Below, piece after piece: positions 50,214-58,838 of a stretch of DNA of 64,000 nucleotides (its first letter is position 1; every line of letters starts with the position of its first letter). Source of the stretch: Lewinellaceae bacterium (GTDB lineage Bacteria; Bacteroidota; Bacteroidia; Chitinophagales; Saprospiraceae); the NCBI GenBank assembly GCA_020636435.1, contig JACJXX010000001.1:2869001-2933000 (forward strand). Direction: 5' to 3'. The notes beneath the pieces are model-generated. The model did no database searches and was not told the origin of the DNA. It saw only the letters and a list, made by a program, of their open reading frames with translations. The translations under genes and the position numbers were made by a program.

Positions 50214-51152
50214 TCAGGTAGCGCTTTTGAACAGTTCGGAAGCGAAGAAAGCATAAAACATCAGCAGGGCCACCCCTTCCCAGCGGGTGATCTTCCTGTT
50301 ATTGACCATAACTCCAAACAGGATGGTCATGGCTACCATGAGGGGCAAAAAGACCTCGTTGATTTCGGAGGGAATTTCCAGCTTGCCAAAAAAGGAGGGT
50401 ATGCTCATCACGATATAGGTATTGAAAATATTGGACCCCAGCACGTTGCCGACTGCGATGGAAGCCTTGCCCCGGCGGGCGGCGTTGATACTGACGATCA
50501 CTTCCGGCAGGGAAGTGCCCAGCGCTACCGCCGACAGCGCGATAACCTCCGGGTTGACCCCGGCCAAAGCCGATAGCTTCTGGATTGCCAAAATAGTGTA
50601 ATCGGCCGAAATCCAGACCAGTGCGCCGCCCACAACCAGCAGGGCGTAGGTTTTCCAGCCTACCGGCTCGCGCGGCAGCGGCTCTTTTCCTTCCTCTTCC
50701 TGGCTTGACTTGAAAGAATAGCCCAGGAAAACGATTATCCCAACGAGAAAAAGGCAGCCTTCGAAAAAGGAAAAATGCAAATCGCGAAGGGCAAACCACA
50801 GCAAAAAGGCCGAGGCCCACAGGTAGGGCATATCGATGTGCCAAATATTGTATTCCAACTCGATCCGTTTGGCCACCAGGGCCGAAATGCCCAGCACCAG
50901 CGCGATGTTGGTAATATTGGATCCCACCACATTGCCCACTACGATTTCTGATTCCCCACTGAATACGGAGGCGATGGAGGTGGCCAATTCCGGCAGCGAG
51001 GTTCCGAAGGCCACAATGGTCAGGCCAATAATAAAGGAGGAGATACCCAGCGACAGGCCGATCCGTTCAGCCGAATCGACAAACCAGCCCGAGGCTCTGA
51101 GCAACACGCCAAGGGCTACGGCAAATAAACCTAAATTCAGTAAAACATCCAT
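50214..51152 (-). CDS. Calcium/sodium antiporter (CaCA family, YrbG-like)
   Basis: The 312-residue inner membrane protein has ten hydrophobic helices arranged as two inverted halves. Each carries the alpha-repeat ion site: GLTIVAFGTSLPELATS (N-half) and ALSAVALGTSLPEVIVS (C-half). The second set of conserved turns (VVGNVVGSNITNIALVLG and AVGNVLGSNIFNTYIVMS) follows each. The family exchanges Ca2+ or other divalent ions for Na+ or H+. A MITE lies between it and the divergent tatC. Confidence 0.93.
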   Translation of the reverse strand: MDVLLNLGLFAVALGVLLRASGWFVDSAERIGLSLGISSFIIGLTIVAFGTSLPELATSIASVFSGESEIVVGNVVGSNITNIALVLGISALVAKRIELEYNIWHIDMPYLWASAFLLWFALRDLHFSFFEGCLFLVGIIVFLGYSFKSSQEEEGKEPLPREPVGWKTYALLVVGGALVWISADYTILAIQKLSALAGVNPEVIALSAVALGTSLPEVIVSINAARRGKASIAVGNVLGSNIFNTYIVMSIPSFFGKLEIPSEINEVFLPLMVAMTILFGVMVNNRKITRWEGVALLMFYAFFASELFKSAT

Positions 51153-51257
51153 AACGTTCCAGGGCGCAGGCAGGTTTCCTGCCGGAAGCGCCGGGCAAAT
51201 GTAAGATATTTTTCTTTACCTCTATTTGTAACTGTTTACGGCATAGGTATTTTAACA

Positions 51258-51441
51258 TAAGCAACGTAACTTCTCAATAAATGTCGTTTTGCGGCCAGTC
51301 CTGTAAGGACGAAAGGCCGTTGCCAGGGCCGTAAGGCCCTGGAAATGGGGTTTAGCGTTGTTGGAGTCCTGCCCCAAAGGGGCCACTATGTGGTAGGGAC
51401 GACAGGTTTCATTCCCATTTATTGAGAAGTTACTAAGCAAC
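51258..51441. mobile_element. MITE with 18-bp terminal repeats and 8-bp target duplication
   Basis: The element spans 51266-51433 (168 bp). GTAACTTCTCAATAAATG and its exact complement form the ends, and TAAGCAAC flanks both sides (51258-51265, 51434-51441), a typical 8-bp target duplication. Inside are hairpins GTCC-TGTAA-GGAC, CCAGGGCC-GTAA-GGCCCTGG and GCCCC-AAA-GGGGC. There is no ORF, so it would need a transposase elsewhere in the genome. Confidence 0.85.
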
Positions 51442-51524
51442 AATAGTTGCATAGTTGCAAGTGCGATTCTGGTTGGACAACACGATAGCGCCGTTAAAAA
51501 ATTACAGGCAGGAAGAATTTTTTT

Positions 51525-51532
51525 TACATTTG
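51525..51532 (+). promoter_or_regulatory. -7 box for tatC
   Basis: TACATTTG fits TAnnTTTG; no clear -33 box. Leader of about 50 nt to the ATG at 51591. Confidence 0.45.
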
Positions 51533-51590
51533 TAAGAAGTAATTTTTAAACTTTACACCCTCAACAAGCTCTTAAGCATAAAACCAATCT

Positions 51591-52445
51591 ATGCCGCTGG
51601 ACCAGATCGACGTCGACAAGTTGGAAGAGAGCCAGGAGCGAAAAGCTGGCAAAGAAATGTCTTTCCTGGAGCACCTCGAAGAATTGCGCTGGCATATCAT
51701 CCGCTCCCTGACTGCCATTATCAGCCTGGGCATTATTTTGTTCCTCTTTCAGAAATGGTTGTTCCGGGAAGTGATCTTCGGGCCAACTGAGCCGGATTTT
51801 CTATCCTACCGCTTCGTCTGCGGCCTTTCCAACGCTATTGGCATGGGAGACAACCTCTGTTTTACGCCTCCGCAATTCCCGAAGATCGCCACCGGTTTTG
51901 GGGAGGCGTTCATCATCAGCATCAAGGTTTCTTTCGTGATGGGTTTTCTCATAGCCTTCCCGTATGTGTTGTGGGAATTCTGGCGTTTCATCCGGCCGGG
52001 CCTCTACGCAAAGGAACAAAAGGCGGCGCGTGGGATGGTCACTATCTGTTCCGTGCTGTTTCTGGTGGGGGTTCTCTTTGGGTATTACATCATTTCCCCT
52101 TTTGCCATCAACTTTCTGGCCGGATACGATGTGCCGGGGGTGCAAAATACGCCGACCATCTCCTCCTTTATCAATTACATGATCATGTTCACCGCCCCGG
52201 CGGGACTGATCTTCGAATTGCCGGTTATTGTTTACTTCCTCTCCAAAGTGGGGTTGGTCACTCCACAAGACATGAAAAAGTACCGGCGCCATTCCATCGT
52301 TGGCATTCTGATCGTAGCAGCGATGATCACTCCGCCCGATGTTGTCACCCAATTCCTGATCGGCATACCGCTCTACATGCTGTACGAGGTCAGCATCGTC
52401 GTGTCGGCGAGGGTAAACAAAGAGAATGAAGAAGCGTTAAGGTAA
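51591..52445 (+). CDS. tatC: Sec-independent translocase subunit TatC
   Basis: The 284-residue membrane protein has six helices. TatC hallmarks are the first-cytoplasmic-region motif SFLEHLEELRWHIIRSL and the conserved AFPYVLWEFWRFIRPGLYAKE, FYYI-type turns and a C-terminal VAAMITPPDVVTQFLIGIPL segment. It recognises twin-arginine signal peptides and works with TatA, encoded 10 kb upstream. A small membrane protein gene follows 2 nt downstream. Confidence 0.96.
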   Translation: MPLDQIDVDKLEESQERKAGKEMSFLEHLEELRWHIIRSLTAIISLGIILFLFQKWLFREVIFGPTEPDFLSYRFVCGLSNAIGMGDNLCFTPPQFPKIATGFGEAFIISIKVSFVMGFLIAFPYVLWEFWRFIRPGLYAKEQKAARGMVTICSVLFLVGVLFGYYIISPFAINFLAGYDVPGVQNTPTISSFINYMIMFTAPAGLIFELPVIVYFLSKVGLVTPQDMKKYRRHSIVGILIVAAMITPPDVVTQFLIGIPLYMLYEVSIVVSARVNKENEEALR

Positions 52446-52447
52446 TA

Positions 52448-52900
52448 ATGCATAGAATCTCCACCAATCTGACCTTGTTTTACAAGTTCTTCCTGCCGGT
52501 CTTCTGGATCGTTTTCTTCGGCGCCCTCACTGTCGCGGCTCTTTTTTATCCTTTCGATTATATAGGCGACATGCCGGCGGGCAACTTCCGGATCGGCATT
52601 GTGTTTTTTTACCTCACCGGCCTGCTCCTGCTGGCCTTCACCCTGCTGCGCCTGAAACGCGTGGAAGCCGACGAAAACTTCTTTTACATCACCAACTACT
52701 TCAAAACGGCGCGCTACCCTTTCCACAACATCGAACGGGTCGTAGAAAGCAAATTTTTCTTTTTTCGCACGGCCACCATCCATTTTAAGGAACCAGGGGT
52801 ATTCGGGAGCCGAATCTTCTTCGTTCCGAGCAACTACCGCTTCCGCGAATTTTGGGAGGCCCACCTGGAACTGAAAGAGAGGTTGTTGGTGGAGGTGTGA
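52448..52900 (+). CDS. Small membrane protein downstream of tatC
   Basis: The 150-residue protein has two hydrophobic helices near the N-terminus (FFLPVFWIVFFGALTVAALF, then FRIGIVFFYLTGLLLLAFTL) and a soluble PH-like beta domain (RVEADENFFYITNYFKTARY, PFHNIERVVESKFFFFRTAT). The fold resembles small bacterial PH domain proteins. It is 2 nt after tatC, so co-translated. Function unknown. Its stop is followed by a long ATGGTTAG array. Confidence 0.75.
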   Translation: MHRISTNLTLFYKFFLPVFWIVFFGALTVAALFYPFDYIGDMPAGNFRIGIVFFYLTGLLLLAFTLLRLKRVEADENFFYITNYFKTARYPFHNIERVVESKFFFFRTATIHFKEPGVFGSRIFFVPSNYRFREFWEAHLELKERLLVEV

Positions 52901-52904
52901 AAAT

Positions 52905-53215
52905 TAGATGGTTAGGATGGTTACATGGTTACATGGTTACATGGTTAGCATGGTTACATGGTTAGAGCATGGTTACATGGTTAGCATGGTTACATGGTTA
53001 GCATGGTTAGATGGTTAGCATGGTTAGCATGGTTAGATGGTTAGCATGGTTACATGGTTAGCATGGTTAGCATGGTTAGCATGGTTAGCATGGTTAGATG
53101 GTTAGATGGTTAGATGGGGGCAGCCATTCCGCAATGCAACCATTCAACCATTTAACAATTCAGCCAACTAACCATCTAACAATTCAACCATCTAACCATC
53201 TAACAATTCAACCAT
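52905..53215. repeat. ATGGTTAGC/ATGGTTACATGG tandem array with inverted complement
   Basis: About 20 short units (ATGGTTAGC, ATGGTTACATGG, AGATGGTTAG) fill 52905-53112. They are followed by the complementary words CAACCATTCAACCATT, CCAACTAACCATCTAAC and CAACCATCTAACC. The array lies between convergent genes and could form a very long imperfect hairpin. Confidence 0.9.
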
Positions 53216-53235
53216 CCCTTCCCCTTCCCCTTCCC
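53216..53235 (-). other. G-tract immediately after the porX stop
   Basis: On the minus strand, four G-runs (GGGG AAGGGG AAGGGG) follow the porX stop directly, a sequence able to form a G-quadruplex in RNA or DNA. It may act with the adjoining array as a transcript end. Confidence 0.4.
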
Positions 53236-54789
53236 CTACCTCGCCCTCAACCTCACCACCGGGCAGATCATCTCCTCCAAAGAGATTCCTCCGTGCTGGA
53301 AAGTATTTTTGTAGTAATTGTGGTAGTAGTTGTAGTTATTAGGATAGAGGAAAAACTTGTCTTCCTTGGCGAAGATAAAAGTCGAGCTCACGTTGGGGCG
53401 GGGCAGCAGAGCGTCCTTAGGGTCACGCACATCGAGCACGTCGCGGCGGTCGTATTGCAGGTTTCGGCCCACTTTATAGCGGAGGTTGGTGGTCGTTTCG
53501 CGGTCGCCCACCACTTTCGAGGGGGTATTGACGCGGATGGTGCCGTGGTCGGTGGTTACAAACAGCTGGATGTCCCGCTCGGCGGCGCGTTGCAGCGCCT
53601 GGAGCAAGGGGGAGTTTTCGAACCAGGAGCGGGTCAGGGAGCGATAGGCTTTCTCGTCGCTGGCCAGTTCCTTGAGCACTTCCATTTCCGTGCGGGCGTG
53701 CGAGAGCATATCGATGAAGTTGTAAACGATGACGGTCAGGTCATTTTGCAGGTAGTTCAGGATGTTGTCGAGGACCTGCTTAGCGTGGCCGACGTTGGTT
53801 ACCTTCACATAATCGAAACGGATATCCTTGCGGAAAGTGCGGCCGATGTTTTCGGCCAGCAGGTCGTGCTCATGGAGGTTTTTGCCCCCTTCTTCGTTGT
53901 CGTTTTTCCACCACTGGGGGTAGTGTTTTTCGATCTCGGAGGGCATCATGCCGGCAAAAATAGCGTTGCGGCTGTACTGCGTGGAAGTCGGCAGGATGCT
54001 GTAGAAGAAATCCTCCTCCTCCACCCGGAAGGATTCAGAAAGGATGGGCTCGATCATTTTCCACTGGTCGTACCGCAGGTTATCGAGCAGCAACAGCACT
54101 GTGGGCACCTTATCGTCCATATTCGGGAAAATTTTCGACCGCAACAAGCTGTTGGACAAGACCGGGCCGGAGCCGTGCTGCACCCAGTTGAGGTAATTGT
54201 TCACCACATATCTGGAGAATTCGCTGTTGGCCTCGCTTTTCTGGGAAGAAAGAATTTCGCTCATGCCCACCGAATTGGAATCGTCGATCTTGAGTTCCCA
54301 GCCGATGATCTTGCGGTACACTTCCACCCACTCTTCATAATCCAGGCCGCTGTTGATCTGCATAAAAATCTGGCGGAACTCCTGCTGGTAATCCGAGGAA
54401 GTCTTTTCCCGCACCAGCCGTTTGTTGTCGATGATCTTTTTGAGGGTGAGCAGGATTTGGTTGGGATTGACCGGCTTGATGAGGTAATCGGTGATCTGAG
54501 AGCCGAGGGCTTCCTCCATGACGTTCTCGGCTTCGTTCTTGGTGATCATCACCACCGGAAGGTGGGGTTTCTGGTTTTTGATCTTAGACAAGGTTTCCAG
54601 GCCGGTAATGCCGGGCATGCTTTCATCCAGGAAAACGACATCGATATCTCCGTTGGCTTCGCATTCCTCCAGCGCGTCGTGCCCATTGGTGACAGTGATG
54701 ACGTCGTAGCCTTTCTTTTCCAGGAACATCAACTGAGGTTTGAGCAGATCGATCTCGTCATCTGCCCATAGAATTGTAATTTTGTCCAT
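53236..54789 (-). CDS. porX: T9SS regulator PorX (response regulator with PglZ domain)
   Basis: The 517-residue protein has an N-terminal receiver domain (WADDEIDLLKPQLMFLEKKG; phosphoacceptor Asp in VVFLDESMPG; Lys in DYLIKPVNP), a helical linker, and a C-terminal PglZ (alkaline phosphatase-fold) domain from about residue 215 with VPTVLLLLDNLRYDQWK and FVTTDHGTIRVNTPS. It belongs to the PorX/PorY two-component pair controlling T9SS genes; the kinase PorY is not in the window. Recent work on the family assigns the PglZ domain a phosphodiesterase-like activity on nucleotide signals. Start at ATG 54789; an upstream TTG is less likely. It is divergent from an HD-domain gene. Confidence 0.95.
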   Translation of the reverse strand: MDKITILWADDEIDLLKPQLMFLEKKGYDVITVTNGHDALEECEANGDIDVVFLDESMPGITGLETLSKIKNQKPHLPVVMITKNEAENVMEEALGSQITDYLIKPVNPNQILLTLKKIIDNKRLVREKTSSDYQQEFRQIFMQINSGLDYEEWVEVYRKIIGWELKIDDSNSVGMSEILSSQKSEANSEFSRYVVNNYLNWVQHGSGPVLSNSLLRSKIFPNMDDKVPTVLLLLDNLRYDQWKMIEPILSESFRVEEEDFFYSILPTSTQYSRNAIFAGMMPSEIEKHYPQWWKNDNEEGGKNLHEHDLLAENIGRTFRKDIRFDYVKVTNVGHAKQVLDNILNYLQNDLTVIVYNFIDMLSHARTEMEVLKELASDEKAYRSLTRSWFENSPLLQALQRAAERDIQLFVTTDHGTIRVNTPSKVVGDRETTTNLRYKVGRNLQYDRRDVLDVRDPKDALLPRPNVSSTFIFAKEDKFFLYPNNYNYYHNYYKNTFQHGGISLEEMICPVVRLRAR

Positions 54790-55053
54790 CAAGTCTTTTT
54801 GTTATCCGTTGTGATTACTCTTAAATAAACATTCGGGCCCAATTATTGCCCAGTGCCGGAAATTGGGGAATATATTGAATTATCGCCAATGTCCCTAAAC
54901 TTTACCATCCGGCCACCCAAATTTATTTGGTTCGAAGACGCCTCTTTCTTTCAGTACTGAAATTTTTGCGTCTCCGGCGAGGATGAAAAATTCATACATA
55001 TAAACCCATGAGCCCTCCCATCAGTTCTCCTCATGGGAAAACCTTCGGTTAGA
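54790..55053. other. Divergent region between porX and the HD gene
   Basis: Holds upstream DNA for both genes. It contains CAATTATTGCCC and TTTACC stretches but no clear TAnnTTTG with a partner. Nothing else seen. Confidence 0.35.
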
Positions 55054-56286
55054 ATGAAAAACAAAAAAATACTCAACGACCCGGTCTATGGGTTTATCGG
55101 CATACCGGACGGCGTCATCTTCGAGCTGATCGAGCATCCGTTCTTTCAGCGGCTGCGCCGCATTAAGCAAACCAGCCTGACCCATTTTGTGTACCCGGGC
55201 GCCCTGCATACCCGGTTCCAACATGCCATCGGAGCCCTGCACCTGATGCAGGAAGCCATAGAAGTGCTTCGCTCCAAGGAGGTAGAGATCACTGAAGAGG
55301 AAGCCGAAGGAGCCTGTATTGCCATTTTGCTTCACGACATCGGCCACGGGCCCTTCTCGCACACCCTGGAGCATACGCTGTTCAATGGGGTCACACACGA
55401 GGATTTGTCGCTTTTATTCATGGAGCGCCTCAACGCGATCTTCAACGGAAGGTTATCGCTGGCCATCGACATCTTTCGCGAGCAGTACCCCAAAAAATTC
55501 CTGCACCAGCTCATTTCCGGGCAGCTCGACATGGACCGCATGGATTACCTCAACCGCGACAGCTTCTTCACCGGGGTGCACGAGGGCGTTATCGGTTACG
55601 ACCGCATCATCAAAATGCTGTCGGTTCGGAATGGAGAGCTGGTGGTGGAAGAAAAAGGCATTTATTCTATAGAAAAATTCCTCATTGCCCGCCGCCTGAT
55701 GTACTGGCAGGTGTACCTGCATAAGACGGTGCTCTCCGCCGAGCAGATGCTCATCGCGGCCCTGCTCCGCGCCAAAGCCCTGACGAAAGAGGGCCATCGT
55801 TTGCCGGCCTCCCCTCCCCTGGCGTTTTTCCTCCAACACGAACCTGCCCGCGAAGACTTCCTAAAAGACGGAGACAGCCTGCTCGGCCAGTTCGCCCGGC
55901 TGGACGACTTCGACGTCGTTTCCGCCCTCAAAAGCTGGATGGACAACAAAGACTCTTTGCTGGCCTTCCTGTCGTCCAGCATCATCAACCGGCGTTTGTT
56001 CCGGCTGGAATTCAGCAGCGCTCCCTTCGATGAAGCCTACGTGCAGGAGGTGCGCCGGGGCATCCTCGATTGGAGCGGCATGGAAGAGCAGGCGCTCGAT
56101 TATCTCGTCATCAGCGGACAGGAAACCAACAGCGCCTACACCAAATCCAAAGACGAGATCAAAATCCTGCACAAAAACGGCGCGGTTTTGCCCATGTCTC
56201 AAAGTACGGATTACGACCTGCAGTCGCGCGCTGTCACCAAATATTACCTCTGTTATCCAAAAGTATTCTTTTCCAAAGAAAAGTAG
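55054..56286 (+). CDS. HD-domain metal-dependent phosphohydrolase (SpoT/dGTPase-like)
   Basis: The 410-residue protein from ATG 55054 (MKNKKILNDPVYGFIGIPDG; an ATG at 55033 is possible) has the HD catalytic residues: His in HTRFQHAIGALHLM, HD in AILLHDIGHGPFSHTLEHTL, and the final Asp in SGQLDMDRMDYLNRDSFFTG. This resembles dGTP triphosphohydrolase-type HD proteins widespread in Bacteroidota. It is likely to hydrolyse dNTPs; not proved. It is often found next to porX or lpxD, as here next to porX on the other strand. Confidence 0.88.
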   Translation: MKNKKILNDPVYGFIGIPDGVIFELIEHPFFQRLRRIKQTSLTHFVYPGALHTRFQHAIGALHLMQEAIEVLRSKEVEITEEEAEGACIAILLHDIGHGPFSHTLEHTLFNGVTHEDLSLLFMERLNAIFNGRLSLAIDIFREQYPKKFLHQLISGQLDMDRMDYLNRDSFFTGVHEGVIGYDRIIKMLSVRNGELVVEEKGIYSIEKFLIARRLMYWQVYLHKTVLSAEQMLIAALLRAKALTKEGHRLPASPPLAFFLQHEPAREDFLKDGDSLLGQFARLDDFDVVSALKSWMDNKDSLLAFLSSSIINRRLFRLEFSSAPFDEAYVQEVRRGILDWSGMEEQALDYLVISGQETNSAYTKSKDEIKILHKNGAVLPMSQSTDYDLQSRAVTKYYLCYPKVFFSKEK

Positions 56287-56331
56287 TTCTGAGAAACTAT
56301 TCCCTCGCTTCAAGCATTACAATGTTTCAAC

Positions 56332-56357
56332 ATTGAGAGGTGCCGGCACCTCTCAAT
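56332..56357. promoter_or_regulatory. Perfect 26-bp palindrome before the MFS gene
   Basis: ATTGAGAGGTGCC joined to its exact complement, 45 nt after the HD stop and 15 nt before the MFS ATG at 56373. Suggests a dimer-binding operator or a small hairpin affecting MFS translation. Confidence 0.55.
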
Positions 56358-56372
56358 ATAAAACAACCATTC

Positions 56373-57599
56373 ATGGTCAAACCCAAATCACCCGTGTTGG
56401 AGCCGCCCGCAATAAGCGAGAAGCTATTGCTTTTTATCCTGGCCGTGGTGCAGTTTACCCACATCCTGGATTTTATGATCATCATGCCGCTGGGGTCGCA
56501 GTTCATGCGGATTTTTGACATATCTCCCCGGCAGTTCAGCCTGATCGTATCGGCCTACGCTGGCAGCGCCTTTGTAATGGGCTTCTTCAGCGCAATGTTC
56601 ATCGACCGTTTCGACCGCAAGCAGGCCTTGTTTTACACTTACATTGGCTTTACGGTCGGCACGCTGGCCTGTGCGATAGCCCCGGGCTACCTCATCTTTT
56701 TGGCGGCGCGCAGCATTACCGGCGCTTTCGGCGGCATTCTGGGGGCGCTGGTGCTGTCCATTATCGGCGACACGGTTCCTCTGAAGCGCCGGGCCAGCGC
56801 CATGGGCATGGTCATGACGGCGTTTTCGGTGGCGTCGGTCATTGGCGTCCCGGCGGGCATTTTCCTGGCGGCGCAGTTCTCCTGGCGGGCCCCTTTCCTG
56901 ACGGTAGGAGTAATTGCCATGATGCTTTCCTTTGGCATTTACTTTTTCCTGCCCCCCCTGCGCAAGCATCTGGAAAGCGGGCTGGTGCAGCGCAACCCCT
57001 TCCGCGTGATGGGCAATATTTTCAGCGACGCCAACCAGCGCCTGGCCCTTTTCTTTACGGTTATTCTCATGCTGGGGCACTTTTCCATCATCCCGTTCAT
57101 TGCCCCCTACATGCAGCTGAATATTGGCTTTTCCGACTATGAGGTTACCTACATCTACTTCATCGGAGGCATGCTGACCGTGTTTCTGCTGCCTTTCTTC
57201 GGGCGGCTGGCCGACCGGCACGGCCACGCTAAAGTTTTCACCATTGCCAGCTTGTTTGCCCTGCTCTCCATATTTGCCATCACCAACCTGCCCGTCGTTT
57301 CCATTGCGCTGGCATTGTGTGCGACTTCCAGCTTCTTCGTCGTGGCCAGCGGCCGCAACGTTCCGGCTATGACGATGGTGACCTCGGTAGTGCGGCCTGA
57401 AAGCCGCGGCAGCTTTATGAGCGTGCGGTCTTCCGTGCAGGAGATGGCGCTGGCGCTGTCTTCTTTAGTCGCCGGCCTCATCATCACCGAAAACGGGGAT
57501 GGGTCTCTGAGCAACTATCAGTATGTGGGCTACATCGCTATGGCCATGAGCCTGGTGGCAGTAGCCGTAGCATGGCGGCTGAAGTTGGTGGAGGGGTAG
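56373..57599 (+). CDS. Major facilitator superfamily transporter
   Basis: A 408-residue membrane protein with 12 helices. MFS markers: the motif-A-like MFIDRFDRKQALFYTYIGF between helices 2 and 3, and LPFFGRLADRHGHAKVF in the matching second half. Helix 5 has the GxxxGPxxG-like SVIGVPAGIFLAAQFSWRAP of drug:H+ antiporter-1 exporters. It probably exports a small molecule; the substrate is unknown. The GTG at 56340 would place the start inside a palindrome and is not preferred. Confidence 0.9.
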   Translation: MVKPKSPVLEPPAISEKLLLFILAVVQFTHILDFMIIMPLGSQFMRIFDISPRQFSLIVSAYAGSAFVMGFFSAMFIDRFDRKQALFYTYIGFTVGTLACAIAPGYLIFLAARSITGAFGGILGALVLSIIGDTVPLKRRASAMGMVMTAFSVASVIGVPAGIFLAAQFSWRAPFLTVGVIAMMLSFGIYFFLPPLRKHLESGLVQRNPFRVMGNIFSDANQRLALFFTVILMLGHFSIIPFIAPYMQLNIGFSDYEVTYIYFIGGMLTVFLLPFFGRLADRHGHAKVFTIASLFALLSIFAITNLPVVSIALALCATSSFFVVASGRNVPAMTMVTSVVRPESRGSFMSVRSSVQEMALALSSLVAGLIITENGDGSLSNYQYVGYIAMAMSLVAVAVAWRLKLVEG

Positions 57600-57787
57600 T
57601 GCGCCGGGCATGGAATTTCCGGCCAGTTATTTGTTAATGGTTATTGCCCATACATCTTGTTGGTTGGAGTTGATTGGCCTTTGCTATTGATCCGACATTT
57701 TCCCAGTTAGGCGAAAAAAAAAGCAGCGAAGGCTCTGAAATTTGTGCTAATTGCAAACTGTTATTTTGACACAAAGCGTTGTAAATC

Positions 57788-58093
57788 ATGTATACGCCAA
57801 ATAACCAATTCATGGTCGACTTCACCCTGCCGGAAGAGCTCTGCGAGGAGTTTGTCGACCTCATCCCTTACCAGCGGGCGGTGGTCGACCGCTACCTGTC
57901 GGAAGGAAAGCTCGTGAACTACGCCCTTTCTCTGGAAAACGCCAAAGTGTGGGCGGTTTTCAACGCCAACTCGGAAATGGAGGTGCGGGAAATGCTGATG
58001 GATTTTCCGCTCACCCGTTTCATGGAGATAGAAGTGTGCATGCTGAACTCCTTCAACTCTTCGGAATTCGAACCTTCTTTTTCGCTGAATTAG
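57788..58093 (+). CDS. Muconolactone isomerase-like small protein
   Basis: The 101-residue protein shows the ferredoxin-like fold of the muconolactone delta-isomerase family: FMVDFTLPEELCEEFVDLIP, RYLSEGKLVNYALSLENAKV, then WAVFNANSEMEVREMLMDFP and FMEIEVCML. Its C-terminus ends directly at the broken hydrolase fragment, so its last residues (NSFNSSEFEPSFSLN) may not be original. No other ring-cleavage genes are nearby, so a catabolic role is doubtful. The 188 bp upstream show nothing clear. Confidence 0.75.
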   Translation: MYTPNNQFMVDFTLPEELCEEFVDLIPYQRAVVDRYLSEGKLVNYALSLENAKVWAVFNANSEMEVREMLMDFPLTRFMEIEVCMLNSFNSSEFEPSFSLN

Positions 58094-58838
58094 CCGACCT
58101 GGAGGCGGTAATGCAATGGTTGCACGGCGGCCAAAATGAAATACCGGCCAACGAAGCCAGCCTGAAAAGCATATATCTTATCGGGCACAGCCGGGGCGGG
58201 GCCATCTGCGCCATCAAAGCCGCGCAGGATGCCCGCATCAGGGCGCTCGTCACCTGGGCGGCAGTGAGCAGCCTAGTGCTGTCGGCACTAGTGCTTCGCG
58301 CATTAAGTAACGGGGTATATAAAATGAGGCTATTTTGCCGCTAGACAAGGCGCGAGGAACGAGCATAGCGGGACTATATGAGCGACGAGCAACGCAGTAT
58401 AGCGGTAAAAGAGTCCATTTTATATCCCGGTATTTAGTGCGCGAAGCACTAGCCTATGCCTGGCAGGACCCCAAACTGCTGCAGGAATGGGAAAGGCAGG
58501 GCGTCTACCACGTGCTCAACGGGCGCACCGGCCAACGCATGCCGATCTACTACCAAATGTACCGGGACTTCATGGCGAAAAGGGAAGCACTGGACGTCGG
58601 GCAGGCTATACGATCGCTGGATAAACCGCTGCTTATTATCCACGGCGGCGAAGACCCGTCGGTGCCCGTGGAAGCAGCGCGGCAGCTCCACCGCTGGAAG
58701 CCCGATTCCAAGCTGCATGTCATCAAAGGCGGCAACCACGTTTTCGGAGGCAGCCATCCTTGCGAAGCCGGCACCCTGCCTGAACACGCCGGGGAGTTGG
58801 TGGAAACCAGCCTGAATTTCCTGAAAAAGCTGACATAA
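58085..58838 (+). pseudogene. Alpha/beta-hydrolase gene, 5'-truncated and interrupted by a MITE
   Basis: The first fragment (about 58085-58291) reads LADLEAVMQWLHGGQ, then SIYLIGHSRGGAICAIKAAQ (nucleophile Ser in GHSRGG) and ALVTWAAVSSLVLSAL. The second (from 58453) continues AYAWQDPKLLQEWERQGVYH and has the acid in LLIIHGGEDPSVP and the His in KGGNHVFGG. The 5' part (about 90-100 residues) is missing: the fragment begins right after the preceding gene's end. Removing 58292-58452 (element plus one CTAG copy) joins the two halves in frame (LSALAYAWQDP). Confidence 0.85.
58288..58452. mobile_element. MITE inserted in the hydrolase gene
   Basis: The 157-bp element (58292-58448) has ends TGCTTCGCGCA and complement, with imperfect pairing extending to about 50 nt on each side. 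CTAG flanks it on both sides (58288-58291, 58449-58452), as a target duplication. Its interior (GGCGCGAGGAACGAGCATAG, then CGACGAGCAACGCAG) is without ORF and resembles a family of intergenic palindromes found in environmental genomes. Confidence 0.85.

Noticed and set aside
52905..53112. CRISPR array
   Set aside because: Short degenerate units of 9-17 nt with no unique spacers; it is a simple tandem array.
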